This document shows positions 20,102 to 30,301 of a stretch of 64,000 bases of DNA, piece by piece. The translations under genes and the position numbers were made by a program. Positions within the stretch are counted from its first letter, which is position 1. Each line of letters opens with the position of its first letter. Under the pieces are notes generated by a model that saw only the letters and a program-made list of their open reading frames with translations, was not told where the DNA came from and ran no database searches. The DNA comes from Hirundichthys speculiger (taxonomy: Eukaryota > Chordata > Actinopteri > Beloniformes > Exocoetidae). The stretch spans positions 372,001 to 436,000 of the forward strand of contig JAGFBZ010000261.1 of assembly GCA_018398805.1 (NCBI GenBank), in the 5' to 3' direction.

Positions 20102-23100
20102 ATGGCTCAGAGCAGAGCAACTTTCCAGCAAAAAGGTGTGAAATATTTTCAAACTGTAAACCATGCAAAAGTGATTTGGGACTCAAAGAAAAAACTGAAG
20201 GGCATTACAGGCGGTCTTCTGAACAACCGAAGTATTATACCAAAGAGAGATGAAATTCAGCACCTGTTAACAGACTCTAACTTGGACTTTTTAGCCCTGA
20301 CTGAAACCTGGCTACAGAACCATATCCCAACAACTATGATTGATGTGCCTGGGTACACCTGCTTCCGCAAAGACAGACTATCAGGAAAAGGAGGAGGAGT
20401 ATTAATTTATATGAAGGACATTTTTAAATGCACTGAAGTCAACCTGGATACTTATGGATTAGAATGTTTAATTTTAAATGTGGTTTTGTCACCTAAAATG
20501 AACTTTAATATAATCGTCTTGTACAATCCACCTAAACATAATGTAACATTCTTTCAAAATTTTGATGATTTGCTTAAAGCATTAAATCATAGATCAGAAA
20601 ATATAGTACTTGGAGATTTTAACATAAATTGGTTGGACAAAAACTGTAAGCAAAAACTTAAAACAGTTATGTCCAAACATAAATTACATCAAATAATTAA
20701 AGAGCCGACCAGAATTTCCAAGACAAGCAAAACTCTTATAGACCTCATCTTTACAAACAAACCTGACAGAGTGTCAAAAACATATAATTTGTTAACAGGT
20801 TTATCAGATCATAATATGATCCTGATAATTAGGAAACTTACTAAAAAACGTCTACAGAGACTTTCCTTCAAACAGAATCATAATTATGTGCCAACAGGAA
20901 TTCCTAAACAAAAAGTCAATCAATTTGAACATGAACTAAAACATCTAAACTGGGATAATATCCTTGTTTTGTGAGAAAATTTATCAAGGTTCGGAGTGGT
21001 CGGCTGTACAAAATGAAACACACAGACACTCGCTTTTTGCTAGAATGATATATGTTTATATATATTCCCCACAGATAGCAAGCATTGCACATAGAAAACA
21101 CACAATTGCTCTTTTGCTAGAATAATATATGTTTATATATATTCCCCACAGATAGCAAACATTGCACATAGAAAACACACAATTGCTCTTTTGCTAGAAT
21201 AAATGTGTCAAGTTTATTCCCCACAAAATATAGAGCAAAACAGATCACTGACAGTTCATCAGGGCTAGGCCTTATAATCTCTTACCTCAACACATAGACT
21301 GGAGAGCCGGACAGTCCGGTAGAGTGGCCAAAAACCCGGCTGGGCGTCGTGCACAAACCCGCAGCTGACTCTACCCAAACTTCCGGGGTCACCGTCTTTA
21401 TAGTCTTTTAACAACATCCGAGCTCGGAAGGAGGGACGGGCCCATCTACTCCCCACGAGCTCACACACTTTGTCTTGGCCTCTCGCCATGGAGCCCATTC
21501 ACACGGGAGCTCAGTCCCGTGTGAACAGACCAGATAGGGGGCGCATCTCTCTCTCTCTAGTTACATTTGTTGATAAACATAAGCAGGTGCAGAACTGATA
21601 CGAAAGAGTTGAATCAGGACATTCCCAGGACACAGAGTTTCCACCTCTGGCCTGAGAGCCTCCTGATTCAAAAAGGTGCATGATCAGCAGTAGTTGATAA
21701 TAATCAGCAGTAATATAATTGATAATAGCATGATTGATATATAAAGAGTTGAATTCAGGGCATCTCGGGACACAAAAATATATTTTCCCCTTCAATCCTG
21801 CAAACCAGTGATACAGACATATGTTGCGATACTCTCACAAATATTCTAGTAGAGGTAATCCAAAAGTTCACTCGCCCTCTTAAATTGAAGCATAAACCAA
21901 CTCTGCCATGGATAAATAACGACATTTTGCAGTTGATGAAGAAGCGGGATCATGCATTAAAAATATCACTATCCACAAGATTATACACAGATACCCTTAT
22001 CTATAAGGGGTTACGAAATCGGGTTGTTACTGAATTAAGAAATGCAAAAACAAATTATTTTATGCAATTAATAAATGACTCAGATGGGAATAGTTCATAC
22101 CTTTGGAGACATATTAATACACTCCTAAACCATAAACCAAAGCATCATAAAGAAATAAAGGAACTTAGCATCAAAGGAACGATTTCCAATAACATCAAGG
22201 AAATAGCTAATGAATTAAATACATATTTTATACAATCTGTAGATGAACTTACATTGAATTTTCAAAAAACTCCCAATATAGATGAACTTAACCTAAATTC
22301 TCAACAATTTCAAGTCTTAGATAACAATGGTCAGACTTCCTGCTTTAACATCGAAGAAACTGACCGCATCAAAATTCAAAAAATTATAATGCAATTAAAC
22401 AACTCAAAGGCAAAAGATACATTTGGGATTGATGTTTTGTTTTTGAAAAAACATAGTGCTATTTTGATAAACCCATTACTCCACTTGATAAATTTGTCCA
22501 TTAAAGAAGGGAAATTTCCACAAAGTTTTAAAATGGCTATTATTACCCCAATTTATAAATCTGGTGCATTAACTGAGGCCAGCAATTATAGGCCGATATC
22601 AATTCTTCCAGCAATATCAAAAGTACTTGAAAAGGTTATTGGTAATCAATTAATGACCTATCTTGAAAATAATCGGTTTTATCATTCTAAACAATTTGGA
22701 TTTCGTAAAAAATGTTCAACTGAGATGGCATTGTGCCATTTCACTGAGAGAATAAAATGCTCCCTTGACAATGGAAATGTGGTTGGTGCAGTGTTTTTGG
22801 ACTTAAAAAAAGCCTTTGACACTGTAAGTCATGAGATACTAATCAGTAAATTAAGGCATGAATTTAACTTCTCTGCTCTTGCTGTTTGTTGGCTAAGCTC
22901 ATATCTGAATTATCGACAACAGTGTGTTCGTTTACAAAATGTGAAAACATCTTTTCTGAACAGTAAAACTGGTCTGCCACAGGGATCAGTCTTAGGTCCT
23001 ATTCTTTTTTGCTTGTACATAAATGATTTACCTACCATTTGTACAGACACTGAATGTCAGATGTATGCTGATGATACTGTGTTTTATGTTTCAGCAAAGA

Positions 23101-23903
23101 ATCCCTGTCAAGCTTCAGATATCTTAAACAGACAGATGGTTACTGTTTCAGAATGGCTACAAAGGAATCACTTAACACTTAATCACAAAAAAACTGTATC
23201 AATGTGTTTCTCAATAAGAAAGAAAGCCTTAGAAAAATTTCACATCACGATTGATAGTAAAGACATTGAAGTGGTAAATGAGTTTAAATATCTAGGTGTA
23301 ACTTTAGATCCTCAACTTAAATTTGAAGCACATATAAAGAAGCTGTCTAAAACTGTAAGAACTAGTCTAAACTGTTTCAGACTTATCCGGTCTTGTCTCT
23401 CTTTCAGAGCAGCTCATTTATACCTACATGCTATGGTCCTTTCACATATGTCCTACTGCATCACTGCCTGGGGCCAGGCCACTGACACAGCAGCTAGACC
23501 TTTACTCTCACTCCACAAACAAGCTTTAAAAATTTTAGATCAGAAGCCACAAAAATGGCATCACTGTAAAATCATTGAGAAGTATCATTTGTTATCTTTT
23601 CCAAACTTTATAAAATTCTCTTTTTTGAAAGTTGTTTTTAAGTGTATCAGCGGACTGGCCCCGCAAGCAATGTCACAGATGTTTATTAAATCAGACAACT
23701 GTGGGACAATGACAAGGAGCATGAGTAACCAAAACTGTAGAATAAGAAGATGCAGGACAACATTTGGTCAGTCATCTCTCTCAGTGCTGGGCACACACCT
23801 ATGGAATTCTTTACCACCAGAAATAAAATCTCAAACAGAATTAAAGATGTTTAGTGCCAAAGCTAAACACTGGCTTAAACAGCAGCAGAAATGTGAACAT
23901 TAA
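20102..23903 (+). CDS. LINE endonuclease-reverse transcriptase ORF, interrupted by an LTR
   Basis: The first part, 20102-20964, is the AP-type endonuclease: LNNRS, LALTETWL, GGGVLIYMK, LYNPP, VLGDFNINW, LIDLIFTN and LSDHNMI in order. The second part, 21800-23903, is the reverse transcriptase: ITPIYKSG, SNYRPISILP, FGFRKKCST, AVFLDLKKAFDTV, GLPQGSVLGP and the catalytic MYADDT, then the C-terminal region with HMSYCITAWG and LWNSLPPEI. The two parts are separated only by an 830-bp LTR flanked by ATCCT. Counting across that site gives 863 + 2104 = 2967 nt, 989 codons including the stop, with no other break. I infer the ORF was intact when the LTR landed. Confidence 0.88.
20965..21794 (-). mobile_element. 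Solo LTR inside the LINE
   Basis: 830 bp beginning TGTTTTGTGAG and ending TTTTCCCCTTCA on the + strand, flanked by 5-bp duplications ATCCT (20960-20964, 21795-21799). On the - strand it contains AATAAA (near 21210), so the LTR probably reads leftwards. It carries a tandem duplication of about 77 bp (about 21042-21118 and 21119-21195) containing GAATAATATATGTTTATA. No internal retroelement genes remain. Confidence 0.8.
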
Positions 23904-24217
23904 CTTCTCTTAGGTCACTGTCAGTACAGTATTTTATTAATGTTTAATGTATTTAACTTATGCAATTTTAATCTAAATTTTGTAGCTGTGTGTATTTGTT
24001 TATGTTATCTGTTCACTGCATTATTCACTATATTTGTATTATTGTATTTTATATTCAGTATCTTTTATCTTTCTTTAGCCTGACCAGGGACAAAGACTGC
24101 AAATTAGCTGAAGCTAGACGTCTTGTATGCATCACATTTTTCATTTTTTTGTGACAATGTTGTATGTATCGTCCCTGTTAAATAAACATAGAAAAAAAAA
24201 AAAAAAAAAAAAAAAAA

Positions 24218-24590
24218 CATGTAAACTTTGATGTTTTAAAACATCTAAGCTGTAATGATATGATTAGAAAATAGACCATCAGTGTGCTTAAAAAGAAAAA
24301 GCATGTGTCCAAAATAGTAATTCATTACTGAAATCAATATTTGAAAAAAAGAAAAACTATGATTAATTAAACATATACATTTTTGATGAAGCTTTAATGT
24401 TCATCTTACTTTATATTTTGTGAATTAAACTGATCAAAGATCCAAAATTGGAATTTCACAGAGGTTAAATGTGGTTTTACTGATGGTAATAGTGTAATTT
24501 TTATAATAAACTGGTGCGTGTCAAGTTTTTATAACTGACTTTCTGTTTCTGTCATTTCAGTGCAGCTGTTCATTCAGATCAGTTCCTCTC
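24218..24590. other. AT-rich spacer between the LINE and the third V pair
   Basis: No gene or RSS seen; sequence homologous to the RSS-distal flank of the other family 1 V genes begins near 24555. Confidence 0.5.
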
Positions 24591-24601
24591 CAGCTGAAGG
24601 A

Positions 24602-24629
24602 GGTTTTTGTACGACGTTGTTTCACTGTG
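24602..24629 (-). promoter_or_regulatory. 12-RSS of family 1 V (third copy)
   Basis: Nonamer 24602-24610, 12-bp spacer, heptamer 24623-24629. Confidence 0.93.
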
Positions 24630-25186
24630 TGAACAAGTTGCTACCCTGCTGACAGTAATAAACTCCTGAATCTTCAGCCTGAACTCCTCTGATGGTCAGA
24701 GTGAAGTCAGTTCCAGATCCACTTCCACTAAAACGATCTGGAACTCCAGACTGACGAGTTTCAGCATAATAAATGAGGAGTTTAGCTTCTCCAGGTTTCT
24801 GAAGGTACCAGTGGAGGAAGCTGCTAACACTTGTACTGGTTTTACATCTGATGGAGACAGTTTGTCCTGGAGTAACAGACTGAGATCCAGGAGTCTGAGT
24901 CAAGATGATTTCTCCTGATGAACCTGAAAATATGAAACAGAGAAACAATATTCAGACAGATGTAATTTGGAGAAAAACTATGAACATCCAAACAGAAGAG
25001 GATCATTTCTTGAACATGAAGACCAGATGAAGAAGCTCAATGCTGCTTGTTTCAGTGTTTCTCCATCAGAGCAGAACATCACTGAGGTGAACCTGGATGT
25101 ATCCTGAAGTCAAGTTTTCAGAAGAGAGTCTCACCCTGAACAAGGAGCCCCAGGGTGGTCAGCAGTAGAGTCAGTGACATCATCAT
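24630..25186 (-). CDS. IgL V gene, family 1, third copy
   Basis: Leader exon 25186-25135 ([17 protein letters not shown]) and V exon 24923-24630 (294 nt, two codons shorter than its paralogue at 16842). One missing codon is the framework 2 proline: PGEAKLLIY instead of [10 protein letters not shown]. The other is in the germline CDR3 (QQGSNLF). The frame stays open, with both cysteines and the CDR1 tryptophan, so it is called a gene. The lost Pro in a conserved strand could affect folding or VL-VH packing. RSS and splice sites are intact. Confidence 0.88.
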
Positions 25187-25280
25187 TGTGCTGCAGGCGT
25201 GTCAGTGGATGTGAAAGGTCTGGACAGTCACTGATCAACACTGACCTCTTAACATCTGACAGCAGAGAGGCAGGACACAT

Positions 25281-25288
25281 ATGCAAAC
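25281..25288 (-). promoter_or_regulatory. Octamer-like element of V promoter
   Basis: GTTTGCAT in V orientation, 94 bp upstream of the leader ATG. Confidence 0.6.
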
Positions 25289-25339
25289 ACACAGAGTCAG
25301 TCAGCTGCAGCCGTCCTCTACATGACAACATGTTTCCTC

Positions 25340-25860
25340 CTCTCTGATGGAATTATAGTCATAATTTCAAGTAATAAATGTAAGTAATCATCAGTAAATT
25401 GGGTATTTTCTTCAGACAATAATGAATGTAGAGTTTGTGAGATAATAAAAAAAAACACTGAGTAACAACATTTTATCCTCATTTTATTGCTGTATTAACC
25501 CTCGGATTTTTTATTTGTTTTATCGTGTTTTTAATTTTCATTGTAAAGTATTCTTGTGTGCTCTGAATGGCATTTTTGACTAAAATGTATTAGTTTAAAA
25601 CAGACTCAGAGCACTGGTTTAAATATGATTATAGTTTAGATTCTTCAAACATCATCAAGTTTATAAAGACTTTAGATACTGAGTTGATTATGAAAATACA
25701 AAGAGAATAAACTATAAGTCTGTATTACAAGGTGTTATTTTAGAAATAATAAGTCATTGTGTTTAACAAAGAAAATAATTAAATATCTGGATTTTAAATG
25801 TATTTATATGTGGGATGAGTGTGTGTTCAGTGAACTGTATCAGTGTCTGCAGCAGCTTCC
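25340..25860. other. Spacer between V genes
   Basis: AT-rich, homologous to 17580-18060 of the preceding V pair. No gene. Confidence 0.5.
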
Positions 25861-25904
25861 AGCTGCAACATTCACTTCAGTTTCTGTTCAGTCTGACTGA
25901 GGGA

Positions 25905-25932
25905 GGTTTTTGTACGATGCTTTTTCACTGTG
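25905..25932 (-). promoter_or_regulatory. 12-RSS of family 2 V (third copy)
   Basis: Nonamer 25905-25913, 12-bp spacer, heptamer 25926-25932. Confidence 0.93.
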
Positions 25933-26413
25933 TGAACACATCTTTACTGTTGATCCAGTGATAACTCTGACAGTAATAAACTCCTGCATCTCCAGCCTCC
26001 AGTGAACTGATGGTCAGAGTGAAGTCAACTCCATTTCCTGCTCCACTTCCACTGAATCTGGAGGAGATTCCTGTAAATCTGTCTGATGTTCTGTAGATCA
26101 GAGCTTTAGGAGCTTCTCCAGCTTTCTGATGGTACCAGGCCAGGTAGTATTGTGAACCAGAGTAGTGAGCTACTTGTCTATTGACTTTACAGTCAATAGA
26201 GACAGTTTGACCAACCTGCACTGTTTTGGCTGCTGGCTGAGTAACAACAACATTTTGTCCAACAGACCCTGAAGAGAGAAGAAACACTGGACATGAGATG
26301 GTGAGGTGGAACTCAGCTACACTCCTGAATGATTTTCACATGACAGATCAATGATCTTCCTCACCCTGAGTGAAGCAGAGGAGAGTCCAGATGAGGACGC
26401 AGATCAAAGTCAT
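25933..26413 (-). CDS. IgL V gene, family 2, third copy
   Basis: Leader exon 26413-26365 (MTLICVLIWTLLCFTQ) and V exon 26268-25933 (336 nt). Differences from the 18.1-kb copy are few: KTVQVG for KSVQVG in framework 1, and NRQVAHYSG for NPKVAHHSG before CDR1. CDR3 (QSYHWINSKDVF) is the same. Conserved residues, splice sites and RSS are intact. No J-C unit survives between it and the end of the locus at about 27.2 kb, so its nearest partner in this window is unit 2, about 12 kb away. Confidence 0.92.
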
Positions 26414-26531
26414 GTTTCTGATGAGGAGGATTTCTGTGTCTTCTGTTGTCATGAAGGACAGCTGTCAATCACCCAGAGTTCAACTGTCAGGACTATAAAC
26501 TGTCCCAGAGCACTGGAGCATGGAGCTGCTG

Positions 26532-26539
26532 ATGCAAAG
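26532..26539 (-). promoter_or_regulatory. Octamer-like element of V promoter
   Basis: CTTTGCAT in V orientation, 118 bp upstream of the leader ATG. Confidence 0.55.
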
Positions 26540-26854
26540 TGACTCTATGGAAATGTTCTGACTCCAGCAGAGACCTGGATCACTTTCATGATGATTTTTA
26601 TCAATGGATAAATAAGTTTGTTAAATTTTTAATAAGAATAGTTTGTTCATGCATGTTGGGGATGTAGTTTTCTTCTTTTAAGACAGTTTTCAGACTGTTA
26701 TTTGTCAATAAATACATTTATGACATAGTTTTGAAACAGAGAAAAACAAATTTAACATTTTGGTACTAACAAAATTACTTGAGAACATGTTCAATCTGTT
26801 TTTCTTCTTTTTAGACTATTTAAATATAACAAATCATTTTCATTTATTTTGAAA

Positions 26855-27165
26855 ATGACAGCCAAAGTTCAGTTAAATTTAATTTCATCTTGTAGTTGAA
26901 AAGGGACATGAAAAGGAGCGCTGGACGCCGGCAGCTCCTCAAATACACCAGACTGGACTGTACTGACACCTGAGTTTCCCCCTTGGGGGATCAATAAATT
27001 ATATTTGAATTTGAATTTGAATTTAGTTTGATGTGTTTCAGGTCAGATGAGGATTCTGTGTGTTGAGATACATGAGAGGTTTCTGAAAGGGAAGTGAAAG
27101 AGTGTGTGAGTGAGTGACTGCTGGAGCAGAAAAAGCATCTGACTGAAACTGATGAAGGGAGAACA
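26855..27165 (+). pseudogene. Relic of a fourth J-C unit (intron sequence only)
   Basis: 27024-27165 matches the J-C intron at 4024-4165 (tagtttgatgtgtttcaggt...gaggattctgtgtgttgaga). The sequence just before 26898 matches the preceding intron more weakly (ttcatcttgtag). The C exon that should follow is absent. A 126-bp LINE tail is inserted at 26898-27023. Confidence 0.75.
26898..27023 (+). mobile_element. 5'-truncated LINE/SINE 3' tail
   Basis: 126 bp ending CCCTTGGGGGATCAATAAAT followed by (TTTGAA)n. It is flanked by TAGTT duplications (26893-26897, 27024-27028) and fills an otherwise continuous match to the J-C intron. Confidence 0.75.
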
Positions 27166-27239
27166 TCTTGGTGTGGTGGAGGAAAGATTGAAAAAAGATA
27201 GTTGTGCAACATGATGAGTGATAGCACTCTGACTGCTAT

Positions 27240-27950
27240 TTCTTTATCTAGGCTAAATAAATGTCTGTTATTTGGAAAACTCTGTCCTCATTGTCACTTT
27301 CACGGTCTGATAATGGTTGTAAAATTGAAAACATTTTTGTAGCTGTTTTGTCATCCAGGTATCAGTTTTCCAGACTGTTTCCAACCTTATGTGCAATTCT
27401 TTCTTTTTTTTTTAAACTTTTATTTTTTACAGTATAAGGCAACTAGAAGCCTATGGGTCCATGCGTTGAGTTGTTTTATTCTAATAGCCATGACTAGGAA
27501 TGATAGAAGAAGGTTAGATGCATGACATCAATTTCCCTGCAAGATTATTTCTTAATGGAGATTAGAAATTTAATGGAGAAGGACTGAGTATTGCTGAAAA
27601 AGAGGGGAATTGACCTAATCAGTCAATAAAGGAATGTTTCAGCCAACATCACACTAATTTAGTGTGTTGTCCTAAGATATGTTTAACTCTTTGCAAAGCA
27701 AAAGTAATGATTTTTTTTTTAAATCATAAGAGATTTTTAGATAAATTTACAATATCATTTAATTGTTGATACATAAACTGGAGACTAAAAACAATTGACA
27801 CAACAGAAATTCAAATTAGAAGGAATGTAATGATCCACTGATCCAAATCAATATATTGATTTAGTGATGAACGATCCAATAGCATCAATACAAAATAAAA
27901 ATATTGGTCCGACATTAATACTTGTCATCAAGTGAACTGTTGTAGTCCAT
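27240..27950. other. Intergenic spacer
   Basis: AT-rich single-copy-looking DNA; no gene, RSS or clear repeat seen. Confidence 0.5.
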
Positions 27951-29335
27951 CCATCCATCCATCCATCTATTAGCTCCCGCTTGGTCCAGGGTCGGGTCGC
28001 GGAGGCAGCAGGGTCAGCAGAGAGGCCCAGACCTCCCCCAGCTGCTTCCACCAGCTTCTCTGGGAGAACCCCGAGGTGCTCCCAGGCCAGCCGAGAGATA
28101 TAATCTCTCCAGGGAGTCCTGGGCCTGCCCCATGGTCTTCTCCCAGTTGGACATGCCTGAAACACCTCAACTGGCTCCTCTCAATGTGAAGGAGCAGCGG
28201 CTCTACTCTGAGTCTCTCCTGAATTACTGAACTTCTCACCTTATCTCGAAGGGAGAGTCCAGCCATCCTACGAAGAAAATTAATTTCCGCTGCTTGTATC
28301 CGTGATCTCATTCTCTCGGTCACTACCCACAGTTCATGACCATAGGTGAGGGTTGGAACAAAGATCGACCTGTAAACAGAGAGCCTTGCCTTTTGCCTCA
28401 GCTCTCTCTTCGCCACAACGGACCAGTACAGAGTCTGCGCCACAGCAGATGCTGCACAAATTTCTCCCATCACTCGTGAACAAGACCCTGAGATACTTAA
28501 ACTCCTCCACTTGAGGCAGAACATCACTCTCAACCCGGAGGAGGCATTCTACCCTTTTCAGACTGAGGACCATGGTCTCAGATTTGGAGGTGCCGATTCT
28601 CATCCCTGACGCTTCTCGCTCCAGAGAGAGCTGCCCTCTCAAGGACCCTAGTGAGGGTATAGAACTGGTCCAGTTTTTCCACGACCAGGGCAGAACCCAC
28701 ATTGTTCCACCCAAATCTGGGATATGACAATAGCTCGATCCCTCTTCTCCAGCACTCCTGCATAGACCTTACCAGGGAGGCTGAGGAGTGTGATTCCCTT
28801 GTAGCTGGAACACACCATCCGGCCTTATAAAGGAGAACCACCACCCCGGTGGCCTCTCTCACCAGAGGTGTCCACCACCGAGTTCGAGGATTTCCATTAC
28901 AGCAGGCACCGGCGACCTTACGGCCACAGCTCCGGTCAGCTGCTTCAGCAAGGGAGGCGCGGAACATGGCCCATTCAGACTCAATGTCCCCCGCCTCCCC
29001 CGGGATGTGATTGAAGCTTTGTTGGAGGTGTGAGTTGAAGATCTTTCTGACAGGTTCCTGCCAGATGTTCCCAGCAAACCCTCACTAAATGTTTGGGCCT
29101 ACCAGGTCTGACCGGAATTCTCCCCCACCATCTGATCCAACCCACCACCAGGTAGTGATCAGTTGACAGCTCAGCTCCTCTCTTCACCCGAGTGTCCAAA
29201 ACATACAGCCATAGATCAGATGATACGACTATGAAGTCGATCATCGATCTACGGCCAAGAGTGTCCTGATGCCACGTGCATTTACGGACACTCTTATGCT
29301 TGAACATGATGTTTGTTATGGACAAACTGTGACGA
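27945..29335 (-). pseudogene. Decayed LINE copy, endonuclease end to 3' tail
   Basis: Same family as 8005-9690. Reading leftwards from 29335: the end of the endonuclease (SITNIMFKHKSVRKCTWHQD, RRSMIDFIVVSSDL, ELSTDHYLVVGW), the linker (NPRTRWWTPLVRE), then a shifted, deleted reverse transcriptase (QFYTLTRVLE). After that comes the C-terminal part (GMRIGTSKSETMVLSLKRVE, QVEEFKYLRVLF, YRSIFVPTLTYGHELWV, RPWGRPRTPWRDYISRLAWE). It ends in the 3' terminus plus (ATGG)n at 27947-27968. Several frameshifts and at least one large deletion remove the catalytic YADD block. Confidence 0.85.
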
Positions 29336-29339
29336 GCTG

Positions 29340-30301
29340 TGACTGTTGTAGTCTATTTCCATTAAAGGAACAGAGATTTTTTCAGTAACTGTTTAGTTGA
29401 ACCCAGAATTAAAAGTACAGATTAGTTTTGCTAAACTGAGATAAAACACAACTGCTGTTGTGCTGACAGTATTAATAAAATGGTTGATGTGTTCATTAAA
29501 ATACAAACTTGAAAGTAAATTAGATTGATTGAATTATCTGAGACATTGGGTAAAGAGTTTAAAAGACAATATTTTGCTGCTGTCCAATTCCAATAAATAA
29601 ATAAATGTGAAAATACCTGAGACCAAATTGAGATAATATGTTGCAAGTATGAGAATAGTTGGCACACAAGTACCATACTTTACCAGCCTGTTATCAGGAG
29701 TGTAATGATATGATTTGACCTGTCATTAAGATGCTCCACTCAAAAATAAGAATATCAACAGCCATTGCCAAACTGGAGTTTTTCCTGTTGTTCTAATTGT
29801 TTTATTTTTCTATTTTTCTTTCTTTTGTCAGTTTCCCCTCAATATGTTTTATTATAGGAACTTCTGTGTTCCTTTTAATGTTTTCTAATAAGACATCACA
29901 ACAGTGGGGAAGAAAAATAATCAAGCCCACTGAGGCAGATGCAAATAGCTCTAGATTGTGGATATGTTTGAGATTGCTGCTGTGCCCAGCATGATGGACA
30001 GACATCAATAAACGTTAAACAGTATTACTTTCTATATCTCTGGACCAGCCAATCTAGAAATAGTCTTCATTTTATTTCAGATTGCTACATCTTAAATTTT
30101 ACCCGTCCCGGAACCATTGATAATCATTAGAGATTTCCTCTCGGACGGTTTATTTCTGTTGCACCTCGGCAGTTTTGTTTTTGTTTACAGTTTTGTAGCC
30201 GTCAAGCCTTTTGTCTTTGCATCAGGGGATGTCCATTCAGTGCGTTTCATTAGTTAACGCAGTGTTTTGACAGTTAGCAAAAGAAAACAAATGAAGGAGT
30301 A
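29340..30301. other. Intergenic DNA upstream of zinc-finger gene 1
   Basis: No recognisable gene; open stretches here have no family resemblance. The last 200 bp presumably hold the promoter and 5' UTR of the gene starting at 30302. Confidence 0.4.

Larger units (their letters stand above)
19950..24217 (+). mobile_element. Near full-length LINE (CR1/L2/Rex-like), split by a solo LTR
   Basis: A non-LTR retrotransposon with an AP-endonuclease/reverse transcriptase ORF (20102-23903, interrupted), a short 3' UTR ending GTTAAATAAACATAG and a poly(A) tail at 24191-24217. The 5' boundary is uncertain; a proline-rich stretch before 20102 may be the end of a first ORF or leader. It inserted between the C3 relic and the third V pair. 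Confidence 0.85.

Noticed and set aside
21042..21195. Tandem repeat considered as a CRISPR-like array
   Set aside because: Only two adjacent copies with no spacers, inside a eukaryotic LTR.
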